In this document: positions 1 through 10,800 of the stretch, piece after piece
How the letters are laid out: each line of letters starts with the position of its first letter
Position numbering within the stretch: position 1 is the first letter of the stretch
Source of the DNA: Telopea speciosissima
Lineage: Eukaryota > Streptophyta > Magnoliopsida > Proteales > Proteaceae
Assembly: GCF_018873765.1 (NCBI RefSeq)
Contig: NC_057922.1
Coordinates: forward strand, 13,095,563 to 13,159,562
Length of the DNA stretch: 64,000 nucleotides
Direction: 5' to 3'
Position numbers and translations under genes: made by a program
Notes under the pieces: model-generated
The model's input: the letters and a program-made list of their open reading frames with translations, nothing else
Told to the model about the DNA's origin: nothing
Database searches by the model: none

Positions 1-183
1 CAAATAACAAACACAAAGAAATCACGCTTTATACTGCAACTAACTAAACACAATCAAACACCAGAAAGCTAAAATCAGCTCCTGGAAATCTCATTCTGAT
101 GTATCAGAGATCGTCTAAAACAAAAAGAAAACCAAATCATGCATTGAAATTCTTTACACTAAGAAGAATAATAAATCATTTAC

Positions 184-231
184 CAGATCAACATTCTCCT
201 TAGTAATTTCCTCCAAGCTGATTCCACCCAT
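184..231 (-). CDS. PMA: Gene 0: plasma-membrane H+-ATPase, exon 1 only (partial at left edge)
   Basis: This is a 48-base first exon reading [16 protein letters not shown], followed by a GTAAAT donor at 183-178. It matches exon 1 of the four complete pump genes in the window in length, phase and sequence. The rest of the gene lies left of position 1, so nothing can be said about its integrity. Residues 1-16 are the start of the cytosolic N-terminus that precedes the actuator domain. The start codon is the first in-frame ATG after the leader and is the position conserved in all copies. By identity with its neighbours it should be an electrogenic proton pump of the plasma membrane; the call rests on the exon and the matching promoter only. 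Confidence 0.8.
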
Positions 232-292
232 CTTTGCCGGCGGCAGCAAACGAACTCAACAAAAATTCAACAAAACTCAAAGAGGCAAAATG

Positions 293-316
293 TTAGAGAA
301 GAGAAGTTAAGGCCAT
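293..316 (-). promoter_or_regulatory. uORF in gene 0 leader
   Basis: An ATG 85 bases upstream of the main start opens a 7-codon reading frame (MALTSLL, then TAA). It lies between the TATA-like box and the main ATG and aligns with the uORFs of genes 1-3. Leader uORFs are known in some plant H+-ATPase mRNAs, where they affect translation by reinitiation. Confidence 0.55.
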
Positions 317-452
317 GCCAGATGAGAAGCCTCGTCTCTCGTTAAGAGAACGACAAAAAAGCGAAGCACAGCTTCAAGAAATGAATGAGAGGCTCCACAC
401 AAATCTAAACTCACTCGGACATCTCCTTCTTATACCTCTCCATCACCCTCAC

Positions 453-476
453 AGGTAGGTAGGTAGGTAGGTAGGT
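453..476. repeat. (AGGT)6 microsatellite
   Basis: Six perfect AGGT units lie just upstream of the gene 0 TATA-like box. The other promoters of the array lack this run. Confidence 0.9.
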
Positions 477-971
477 GTTCTCGAAATTGAACCCCCTTTG
501 TTGTGGGTCCCACGGTCCCACCCTCGACTAGAAAAGCCTGAGGAGGGGCTGAGGCCCCACCCAAACTCTCACTCTTCATTCCCTGACCCCTGCATTGCTT
601 TGTGTGGATGACGACGTGGCGTTTCATTCTATGACGTGTCCGTGAAACACGCCTCGGGTTGCTGAATTTTTTTAGGTTGCTGAAGCTTCACTCTTCCCAC
701 GCCGTGCCAAATGCTGTATACCAATTTACTTCGTGGGCCCACAATTAGTCAACCCGTGGCATGGATTCGCTCTTTTGTCTTCCTCTATCTTTAAAATCCC
801 CTTTGCTTTTCAAGTTCCAAGTACATGGTGGTGGGCCCCAGGGATTAGTCAACGGGGCATGAACCTTTCACTCTTTCCCTTCTTTTTATCTTTTATTTCC
901 CCCAAGCAGGTGGGGACATAACCTAATTAACCCACGTTTGTTGCAATTTATAAGAGGGTTTAAATGAAAAA

Positions 972-1123
972 TTATCTCCTCCAGTTCCTACCCGGCCCCG
1001 TCGTCGGTTCCTATAATAGGGTGGTATGGACCTCATTCGGGTAGAATATTTGGATAAAGGTAAGGTGGTCATTCTAGTCCCTTTGTTAGAGGACTGGGCC
1101 GAACAGGAAATTGGAGGGGATAA
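972..1123. mobile_element. MITE, family A
   Basis: This is a short element with inverted ends: TTATCTCCTCCAGTTCC on the left, and the reverse complement of the right end reads TTATCCCCTCCAATTTCC. The interior carries the family signature of a GGTCATTCTA-type stretch followed by TTAGAGGA. GTTTAAA occurs on both flanks and may be the target duplication. Related copies lie near 14570, 18647, 38991 and 58852. Confidence 0.65.
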
Positions 1124-1837
1124 AGTTCAAGTTTAAAGAGAAGATAAGTAAAATTTATCAAAAAAAAAAAAAAAAAACTTTTGTATTCATTACTTTTTCT
1201 TTGATAAACGTCTACTTAAATTTTTTTTTTTTATTATCATATTTAGTAATAATAATTTTTAGATGAAATGTTTATTAAACTTCAATGGAAAGAAAATGAA
1301 AATTTTCAAATCTAAATTTTTTTTTTACTACATGTGACTATATAAATAACTTAAATTCTTACCATATTTAGAATGATACATGTTACATGTAATTTTTATT
1401 TTACTTTTTAAACAATTCAGGTTTAGATGTAAAGTAAAATGAAATTTAATAATCAAATATAGAATAATTTGGACTTGGTGATATAAGTCACAGGGATAAT
1501 GATTATAAGTTTGTTTTTTGGGTTTGAAAAGTCCACTTTCCTTTAATTCACCTTCAACCAACCAGAGTGTAAGGGATTTAAATGCAAAATAAACTAAAGT
1601 TTAAAAGCCAAATATGGAATGATTTGCAGTTTTCTACTTTTAGGAATTTTTTTTTCTTTTTTGATTGGAGGGGAGGGTATTGCCGATGGGAAGATATTTA
1701 TTTTTTCAGTGCCGGTGGGGAAGGGAAGAAAATATTTTTATGTGAGGGTTTTGATTTTAATTTTGATGGTAGCCATATATGTGTCGATATATATTTATAG
1801 ATATATATTTTTTATGTAATACGATTTGTGAAGATTT
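1124..1837. other. AT-rich spacer
   Basis: No gene is seen. The interval holds poly-A and poly-T runs. At about 1480-1572 there is a decayed right end of MITE family B (sequence related to CCTTTAATTC..CCTT..AACCAA). At 1710-1790 a decayed copy of a spacer landmark (TTTTGATTTTAATTTTGATGG) matches the other spacers. Confidence 0.5.
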
Positions 1838-2047
1838 TTTTATTTTTTTTATTTTTATGGTTGAAAAGTAAGTTTATTGCAAACTAGAACAGAGCATAGC
1901 CAAGGAAACCGGGTTACAAAGATTCTGAATCCAAGGATTGGAAAGGGGCCAAACCGTCTTGCGCGCACAAGACAGGGCCCTCCTGGCTAGGGAGTCAGTT
2001 ACGCTATTATTCTCCCTACACGTATAGGTTACATCACAAACCTACAC
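1838..2047 (-). mobile_element. 5'-truncated LINE, RNase H tail
   Basis: On the minus strand an open stretch includes NNSVTDSLARRAL, the C-terminal RNase H signature of plant L1-type LINEs, and continues to a stop. A short A-rich tail follows at 1838-1860. The insert is bounded by TTGTGAAGATTT (1826-1837) and TTGCGAAGATTT (2048-2059), a 12-base target duplication with one mismatch. This is a textbook target-primed, 5'-truncated insertion and is not functional. Confidence 0.8.
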
Positions 2048-2059
2048 TTGCGAAGATTT

Positions 2060-3438
2060 AGATATTTGCCACGGGTGTAGTTTTTTAAAGAAAGAGAGAG
2101 TGGGGCTCCTAGTTAGCAAACACATTAAAATGGCGTTGTCGTTTTTAACCTTTGCAAATTCCTGGTTGTTTCTCAAGCATACGGTAAAAAATGGCAATCA
2201 ACCCTCTTTTCCATTTTAAACGTGTTTTCGTTTTATTTATTTATTTTTATTTAGAATTATTTGTCATCCGTATTTGCTCGCTTAGTCGATCATATCTCTT
2301 TCTCCCGAACTCTGATCGACCTAATTCTTTCACTGACGCAAAGATGACTCGAAAAATTACATTTCTCATGATATCACCTTCAACTCAAGATCAATGCACA
2401 ACCTCGGAATCGAGCTATAAACTGATGCATCTACTGAAACAGGTTTCTAAAGCGACGACTCCCAACTCCAATTGAACATGCATCAGTCCATGAATGTGTT
2501 CGCTGTGTTGACAATAATGAGCAACACCATAACCAAGCCACATTGCTTAGTAAGACTTTGGACATTATGGTGTATCAATTAGGAATTATAATGGATGATA
2601 TTAGTCTATTAGATGATATGTCTTGGAACTTACAATGGGTTGTGGAATATATATTAATTAATTTTGATGTTAAAGTTGTTTTGAACATTAAAAGCACTAA
2701 TTGCAGTAAAATAATTCCTCAATGTATATGAGAATAATGCATCTTTTTTTTTCTTTGAAATATGCACATTTAAAATCCGTACCATCCATTTTTTGTTTTT
2801 ATCGTTTTCTATTTTTTTACTGTTTTATTTAACTCTCTACTTGTAATTTTTTACCGTTTAAAACATGTCATGTCCGTTTTGTTTTCATTTTCTATCGATC
2901 CCCTTTTTGCTTACTATGGGATCCTTATTAAAAAATAATCGAAAGAAGGGCAATAGTGGAGGTGTTTAATTTTTTTGAAAAAAAAAAATTGAAGACGAGG
3001 AGGTGTTTGGCTCAGATGGACCTACCTTAAATGGAGAATTGATTTTTTTTTATCTTTCTTGATAATATTAAATGGAGAATTCAACATGTCACTTCAGTGG
3101 AGATTTGATAGATAGATATATATTTTAATTTGAAGGTTTTGACTAAAATTTTGGTGGGAGCCAACTAGGAGTATAGTCGTTTGCCCCAGGGGCTTAAGCA
3201 ACTGGCTCTTCAGGAAAAAGGGGGCAATATTAGAGATGTTGGGCTCTAATAGACCATTCAAGAGAGTTGGACAGATCTCTACAATGGCAATTGGATTATC
3301 ACAATGGAGGTCATATCAGATTTCCTTCTTTGAGGGGACATCGTAGAGATAATTGAGATAAAATTAAAAGAGGGTTTCTAATGTTTCCTAATGTGAGGAG
3401 GAATGTGTATGCCACACCAATGGTCGTTTTAAAAAAAA
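2060..3438. other. Spacer without recognisable gene
   Basis: Several short open frames occur (for example 94 codons at 2191-2475), but none shows a domain, introns or conservation in the other spacers. Landmarks shared with the other spacers occur at about 3120-3190 and 3290-3350 (GAGGTCATA...TTTCCTT). I see no RNA gene. Confidence 0.5.
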
Positions 3439-3572
3439 GGGCTCATGTTCTCTGTGTTGCAGCGTAGGCTACGTTCAGACATATGGGTTTATCACAGGGC
3501 AGGATGGTCATTGCACCCACTCTCATGTGTCTGGGCGCAGCCTACGCCCCCAACACAAAGAACATTCTCCCT
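3439..3572. mobile_element. Fold-back MITE
   Basis: The left end (GGGCTCATGTTCTCTGTGTT) and the reverse complement of the right end (AGGGAGAATGTTCTTTGTGTT-like) pair over about 45 bases, including GCGTAGGCT and CAGACA blocks. The element is about 134 bp with no coding capacity and abuts the longer TIR element that follows. Confidence 0.65.
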
Positions 3573-3579
3573 CCAAATA

Positions 3580-4965
3580 GAGCAAATTACATGCACCCTC
3601 CCTGATGTTTGAAACAATAACAAAACATCTCCCGTAATTTCACCATTTATGTATAATCCCTTGAGAGCTCACGGTGTTAATGAACTATTAGTTTTGAAAA
3701 TAAAAAAGACAGTTTTATCCTCTTACTTTGGTGACTTATTTTAAATACCATTTTACCCTTATTCCCATTCTTCTCCTCCAAATGTGAAAACCCTAAATCG
3801 ATTTAGGATTTTGCTACACCAGTTCCGACAAAGGTTGCAGAAGACCAAATCTTCTCCGGCGGAGTTCCCCTGGTCTAGCCATCCTTCGGTGAAGGTCAGT
3901 TTAACTCATTAGTATAATTTGAGATGTTTCTCTTGCAATGCTTCATCATTGAGTGAAAAGCATGTCAGGAACTAGACTAGAGAGAGAGAAGAAAAATAGT
4001 AGTCGTATACTCAAAGTGCCCCAAGATAAAAATTAGGGCACAAAAGCAATAAATTCAAGAGAATGAAACGCTCCTTCTGTTTAAGTTTACTCAGTCAAGC
4101 TCAAGTCAAAGCAAGGAGCGCCACCGAACCCCCTAAACTTGGACGACTCTAATACTAAATTCCAATTACCCAAATCAAACTCCACCCACAAAAGCCTCTA
4201 AATGAGTTAAACCATATCTAGCTAATAAAACTGTGTTGGAAAATATTTTTCCAAGCAGGTAGTCCGATACCAGACCCAACCTCAAGAACAAAATTCCAGG
4301 GAGATCGAGGATGACACTCGTAATTCCAACTCAAATTCGTGATTGAACCACCAAAAACCAAACGAGCTATGAAGACAAACTCAACAGAGATTCCTCCCAA
4401 CCAACGACCCAAAACCCTAAGCAACAATCGTCGCTCAATGTCTAGAAATGGTGGTCCGATGAAAGAAAAAACATATTAGGGTTTTGGGAATGATAAATGT
4501 GTACTTATTTGGTAGATGAGAGACCTCTCTAATGGCGATCGACTTCAAATATATGTATTCTTGTCTTTGGTTTTTTAACTGTAGCTAGGGTTTTCGTCTA
4601 CGAAGAAGGGTTACACCTCCACTTGAAGCTCTGATAGAACGAGTTTTTCAGACACACCAGCGATGATTTATAGCAGCAGCAGTAGCACCATGAGAAAGAT
4701 ACTTCGCAGTTCGCCGGAGAAAAAAGGGATAGGGGGAGATGGGTTTGGGCTATGGTTATCCTTCTATAAGGATAGAATTGTTCATGACAAAAATTGAAGG
4801 GTAATATAGTTATTTTCAAATGTTTAATTACACCTAATAGTTTAAACATAACGGTAAGGATTTATTTGTAAGTCTCCAAATTATCCAAGGGGTACACGTA
4901 AATGGTGAAACTATGGGTGTATTTTGTTATTATTTCACACACCAGGAGGGGCATGTAATTTGCTC
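3580..4965. mobile_element. Non-autonomous DNA transposon with long TIRs (MULE-like)
   Basis: Both ends begin GAGCAAATTACATG when read inward, and the inverted similarity continues for about 80 bases through the shared TTTCACCATTTA. The element is 1386 bp with no transposase. The interior has only short unrecognised frames, so captured host sequence is possible but not shown. A clean 9-base target duplication is not visible (only AAATA is shared), so the superfamily is inferred from TIR length and style. Confidence 0.65.
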
Positions 4966-5935
4966 AAAAAAATATCATCCACATGATACCCATATATTTA
5001 GAATCGATGAAAAACCAAAATAAAAAAATCATGTAAAAAGAAAAGTGCACTATGACATTGTGGGAAAGTCTTACCTATTTAAAATTATTAAAAATAATAG
5101 AGACGTGGACAATTTTGTCCAATGGAAGTTGGATTAACTCAACAGTGTAGGGACATCACATGATAATTGGGCTAAAATTTAGAAATTACTAAATTGAAGA
5201 AGAGATTTTCTTGTTAATTAACACCCATGTGTCAAATAATTTGTAATTTTACTTTATTTTTTGGTTATTTTAGTATGTCATTTCTCATGTGTACTGGAAA
5301 TATGTACACACCAATAACATCATTTGATAATGACATAATGATATGTCAATTTCAATTTATTTTTAAAAATCCTTTTATATCCTTATCTTAGAAATTTTTT
5401 AGGAATAAGACAAAGGACAATTAAAAGAAGGTGTCAAATTCTAAATACATCAATAGAGGTGTCATTCAAGTACTCTCATTTGAGAAAAAGAAAATAAAAT
5501 ACTAAAATACTAAAGTTTTTAATAAGATATTCATTACGTATAAATAAATAGGAGAGATATATCGGTCTATTCCTATATCATCACCTATTGTTGCCATATG
5601 GATTGATGTTTATGTCTAATAGTTGGATGCCATGTAATTTCTTGTACAACCCACACATTAAACTTAATATATTTCAATCGTATGGCCCTTAAATAAAGTT
5701 TCTTAATGAATATTATAACATTGTTTTGACACATGGCAATGTCAGATTGAAATAAAGAGAAATAAACGATGACTAAACAATATGTCCAATATATCTAAAC
5801 TAAAATAAATATTATTTTTATAGTCAAAATAACCATTATATTTGATTATGATCATGATAATTATGCAATTAGGTGAATTGTGATTTTTTATTTTTGATAT
5901 TCTGAGATTCATTGCTTATATGAAGATTTGGATTT
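4966..5935. other. AT-rich spacer, homologous to 59160-59410
   Basis: There is no gene. The part at about 5690-5890 resembles 59240-59400 (shared strings such as AACCATTATATTTGAT and GCAATTAGGTGAATTGTGAT). Spacers 0-1 and 4-5 therefore derive from the same ancestral repeat unit. Confidence 0.5.
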
Positions 5936-6520
5936 AACAAAGGGTGGAAACAGCAACTGAGTGATTGACATGATCCTTGGGCCAACATAAGTTCCCAGAG
6001 AAGTTTTGGTGATTTTCATTTGATATCTATTCATAACTGAAATAGGAAACTAAAAACTCTAAGGAATAGGAATATTGAGCACTCGGTGATTTCCAAGATA
6101 GCAATCCTCGACTAATAGAATGCTTGAGAGCAATGTATTTTGGTTAATTTTTGGAGTGATCATCCACTTTGGGAAAGAAAGAAAAAATTTAAAATAGTGA
6201 AGTGGTTATTATTCAAGTGAAGCACCGGCTATTAGGGCAAGCTTTCTACAAACTATTACTGATTGTGTTGTTGATATTGTGGTGGAAACTGATCATCATG
6301 TCTTGGCCTTGATGCGGAATAGATCGCAAGACATTAGTGTCTTGTTAGAAGTTTCCGCTATAGTTCAAGATATACAACACCTGTCATCTTTCTTCTTGTC
6401 CCGTTCTTTCCATTATGTTTCAATAGAGATTAACAGTGTTGTTGACTCCCTAGCAAAGAGGGGAAACTTATATTGATTCCTGGCCGATCCCGAACAAGGG
6501 TAAAAAAAAGTAAAAAAAAA
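5936..6520 (+). mobile_element. LINE relic with RNase H tail
   Basis: The plus strand encodes VVETDHHVLALM ... VSIEINSVVDSLAKRG, the RNase H domain of a plant L1-type LINE, ending near 6476 and followed by an A-rich stretch. The left part (5940-6070) resembles the LINE-associated sequence at 19930-20040 and 33765-33890. Frameshifts and stops upstream make it a fossil. Confidence 0.65.
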
Positions 6521-7089
6521 TAATTACAATTTTCAAAGGAAATATGGGTAAATCTGTTCGATTCAGACCAATACGGACCAAATCCGGATTGGTATTGGCT
6601 GAACTGATACCGATACTGATAGCGATTACTAAAACCATGGTTAGTGCATTACAACGGAGAACAACGGATCGGTATCGGATCAATATTGAAATAGTAATTA
6701 TTTAATATAATAAAATTCCTTTCACAAACTCTTTACAAAACAAGTGCTGGGTCCTGAATTTTGACAGGTCACAGTCAAATGAATCACTCATTGAATCCCT
6801 AAAAGAATAGTGAAAACCATATTAAGCATCACCCTCACATGCATGCCTAAATGTTGAGTGTACTTATACGTAACCGGTTTTGTTGATGGACGTGAACCAT
6901 TTGCACACAACAGACGCATAACACATAAATATAATGGTAAATGCCTCTCAGGTGATGGAAGAGAACAACTATTAGACATTTCTGTTGCCAAATATAACTG
7001 GTGGTAAACCATTCAGAAATCTCAGAAGATCAATGTTCAACACACCTAAGTGCTTACATCTATATTCCCATGACAATCACTGTGATAAT
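6521..7089. other. Spacer without recognisable gene
   Basis: The interval holds degenerate GGTATCGGTATC-type repeats at 6570-6690. Nothing else is identified. Confidence 0.4.
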
Positions 7090-7411
7090 ATTTGGTTGCA
7101 AGAGAAATTAAAGGAAAGGGAAGTGAATTTTCAAACCTTAAAAAAAACTTTTGTAATCATTATCCCATGTGATTTTCTAAACTACTTAAATGTCTTATCA
7201 TATTTAATGATGATATATTTTATATGTAATTTTTATTTAACTTTTTAAACAAAAAGGAATTGAATGCAAAGTAAAGGGGAATTTAATAACCAAATATGAA
7301 ATGATTTGGAGTTAGATAATTCACGATGGGATAATGATTACAAAAATTTCTTTTTTAAGTATGAAAATTTCACACCCCTTCCCTTTAATTCTCCTTGAAA
7401 CCAAACGAATC
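7090..7411. mobile_element. MITE, family B
   Basis: The left end has TTTGGTTGCAAGAGAAATTA with AAAGGGAAGTGAA. The right end, inverted, reads TTTGGTTTCAAGGAGAATTA with AAAGGGAAGGG. It is the same family as 18322-18600 and 31991-32263 but more diverged. Confidence 0.6.
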
Positions 7412-7843
7412 CTATTAGAGAAATATACAATGTGGTAAACCTAGAACAAACTACCCAAGTGTGTCTATAGTTGTAAACTATTAACGTTAGATTTAGATTG
7501 TAACGCACAAAATGATTATAATAACAAACATTCAATTATAAACTGTAATTAATTAATTTTATTAATATGAAATTGGATATGATGGATACACATCAAATGT
7601 CAAAATATCCAATAACCCCTTTACTCTTCACTCAAAAATAGCAAGAATGAAAATAGAGACTCAAATGAAATAGGGCCACACACAATTTTCTCTATCTAGG
7701 GGGGTTATAGCCGTCAGGCCATCATTCTCTCCTCTGGCAGTATGATATGCCTTTCAATAGACCACCCAACTGCTTCTTCTCTCTTTTGTTCTTCGTTACT
7801 TAAACTGTATAATTCTGTTGAGTTGAATCAATGTCGATTCCCT
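7412..7843. other. 3' flank of gene 1
   Basis: From about 7621 the sequence matches the 3' flanks of genes 2-5 (CACTCAAAA..AGCAAGAATG, TTATAGC..TCAGGC). This is probably 3' UTR and terminator region of a minus-strand transcript. The fossil original reading frame of gene 1 ends at 7800-7802. Left of 7620 the homology stops, and the Copia relic found behind genes 2-5 is missing, marking a rearrangement breakpoint. Confidence 0.5.
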
Positions 7844-10800
7844 TCAGCTTCGTGACCCATTGAGTGAGTGAAGTTCACGAAGCCTTGCAATCTCGGCTCG
7901 TTTCATGGCTTGCTCGGCGATCTCAGAGAGCTCACTGTAGGTGTTCTTGTCAGCAAAGATGTCGGTGGTTTCTGGAGGTTGGAGCCCGTGAAGTGTCCTT
8001 TGAGCAACAGCCCATTGTGCTTCTCTTTCCTCTATGCCAAAATCCTTCTTGTTGGTGAAGGCAGTCTATGGTTCAAGAACAAAGCAAAACAATTAAGCAA
8101 GTAAAAAAAATCGCATAGATCATCAAGAAGTGATGGAATCATAACAATAAGTGAAAATGTTCCCCAAAAAGGGCAGCTTGGAAAGGAATCTCCAAGCAAA
8201 AACCTAAATATCTGCCACACTAGCCGCATGATAAATTTTAGAACCAAATTTAATCAAATAAATACCTTACCATTTATTGGCATTTATCCTCATATTTTCC
8301 CATGACATCTATTGTAACTCCGGAAACTATTGTGCACTCTCCTCTATTCTTAGATTTATTCAAAACCTGTTTTAGGCCAACTGAAAAATTCCAATTGGTC
8401 TATAACTTTACATGTGAGCAGGGGACATCGGGGTCAACCTATCTACAAAATTTGGACCACACTTGAATAACTGTTGGGTGGAAGATATTCAGGTGCCCGC
8501 AAGGAGATCGTTTCCAAACTGCCCGCTTAGGGAACTCCCACCCAATGGATAAAAATGTACCTTGTTGTCCAAGTTATTCCAGGCCTTTCCACTGAGGACG
8601 TAGCGGATTGCAAACTTGCAGACGTCGAGTGGGACATAGAAAACGATACTGTAAAGCCAGATGACTCCAGCCCAACCCCAGCCACAACCCTGAATGAGTG
8701 CAAAACCCCAGTTGGCGTAGACAGCTATCAGAGTTGCCACCTGAGGAGTGAGGACATCAGATTGGTTTAGTATAAAGACAGAAGAAAAACATCTCTCCAC
8801 TCATCATCAAGTTATAGTGTTGCATTCAACCAACAGTACAGTTCCCACTGATTTGGAAAAGCTTAGGACAATGAGTCTTACCAATTGAGCAATTAAAAAT
8901 GCGACCACCAAGAGAATTCCAGGACGTTCAAGGTAGGACCAGCCACGAGACCGAGTGACAAAAATGAGGGCCTGGCTAATAATACTGACTTGTAGGTACA
9001 AGGCCGACATCATTTCGTTATTTGAATTACTTATTGTTCTAACACCGAATTTCGCCTGTGCATCATCATCAAGATAGAAAAAAAGATTAGCTCTAAATTA
9101 AATGAATACACATGGGAAAGAAATTGGTTCAGAAATCTACAGACAAAACAGAGTTAAACTTCTTAATTACCTCAAAGAAATTTGTTCTGCTCATCAACCA
9201 GAAAAATAACACAGTCATCAATGCCAAGTACGTTCCAAGCACGATTCCAGTTGCAAAGATTTCCTTCAATTTCCAACTGTCAGGCAATGGAGATGGTGTC
9301 ACTCGATCCTTTGAGATTGTCATGATCGTACCTAAAAGTAAAATAGCAGAATCGATCAACATCACAACTAGAATGACGAAAGATGGTTGAGCAACCAAGG
9401 AGACTTTTAAACTAATTTTAAAACTTAATTTGCTTGATAAAATCTCACCGTCATTTAGAATGGCGATGATCAAAACCATGAAGGGAGAGAAGTCAAATTG
9501 CCAGATCAAAGCAATAAGCAAGAAACCCAACTGCACAATCACAAGTAAGACAAACAGCTCAATCAGTAACCATCTTCAGAAATACTCAGAATCTGAAAAC
9601 CATTAGTCTGCATTTAAAAACTTACCACAATACGGATTGTGATTGAAACTGCATAAATCTGCAAAGATTAAAAAAGCATGAATCAGTACTCTCTGTAAGG
9701 TAAGAGAAATTGATGCATGGATATAGGTAAAGAAGATGACAGAAACTAACTGTGTAATTCTTCATCCTTTGGAAAATTGTTCTGCTGGTCAGCACAGCAC
9801 TGATAATAACACTCAACCCAGGTTCAGTTAGAACAATATCAGAAGCACTTCTAGCAGCATCAGTTGCATCAGCAACAGCGATACCAATATCGGCCTTCTT
9901 CAAAGCAGGGGCATCATTAACACCATCTCCAGTCATACCACAAATGTGCTTCATATCCTGCAACCTCTTCACAATTTCGTATTTGTGCTCTACAACAAAA
10001 GGTTGAAGAGGTGTTAGATCCAAATTTTAAGATCTATATGGTACTGGACAAGGCCGGCAGTAGCAGGTATGCATTACGCGACCAACCTGGAAATACTCCT
10101 GCAAAACCGTCAGCTTTCTCAATCAACTCATCTACGTCAACGCTGCCAACATTTGCATCCTTCTTGTCACCAAGCAGTGAAGAGGAAGGATACATGTTAC
10201 TTCCCATTCCAAGCCTCCGCCCAGTCTCCTTTCCAATGGCAAGTTGATCACCTGAAGAATGAAATACAAATAAAATGAAAACCAACAACGTATAAAAGGG
10301 ATTAAATGATAATTACAGGAAAAGGAAGATCAATCTGACTTACCAGTAATCATCTTCACATTCACACCAAGGTGAAGAGCCTTGCGGATAGTTTCTGCAC
10401 TATCATGCCTGGGAGGATCAAAGAGAGCCAACAAACCAACAAACTGCCATGGGCTCCCTGGACTGTCCTTGCTTTTCTCTGGCACTTCCTGGGAACAAAT
10501 AACAATACAGAAACAATGAGGGGTATTTCAATTCACTCTAAAGAATATATATATATATATATATATATTTATGTCAAAACCACTTACCTGTCTTGCAACA
10601 GCCAAGGATCGAAGCCCACGCTCAGCGTATTTATCAATCACAGAATGAACCTTCTTCCTCATGTCCGGCTTGGCGTTGCAAAGGTCCAATATCTATTTTT
10701 GGAAACAAATAGATTAGTGAATTGCTATTCAACCTTATCATAACCTCTCAAATTACTAATCAATAGATGACCAGAGGACAAAGTTACCTGCTCAGGGGCA

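Larger units (their letters stand above)
232..950 (-). promoter_or_regulatory. Promoter and leader of gene 0
   Basis: A TATAAG box lies at 429-434, about 200 bases before the start codon. Upstream come an (AGGT)6 run (453-476), two ACGT cores (about 612-619 and 632-643), and two copies of the array-wide TTAGTCAAC...GGCATG element (745-763 and 845-861). The same order occurs before genes 1-4. ACGT cores are typical bZIP sites, and the reverse complement of AGTCAA is a WRKY W-box core; binding is inferred. Confidence 0.6.

Noticed and set aside
2191..2475. 94-codon open frame
   Set aside because: No recognisable domain, promoter or conservation; expected by chance in this amount of DNA.
3580..4965. 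Assigning the element firmly to Mutator
   Set aside because: No 9-base target duplication can be read; only AAATA is common to both flanks.
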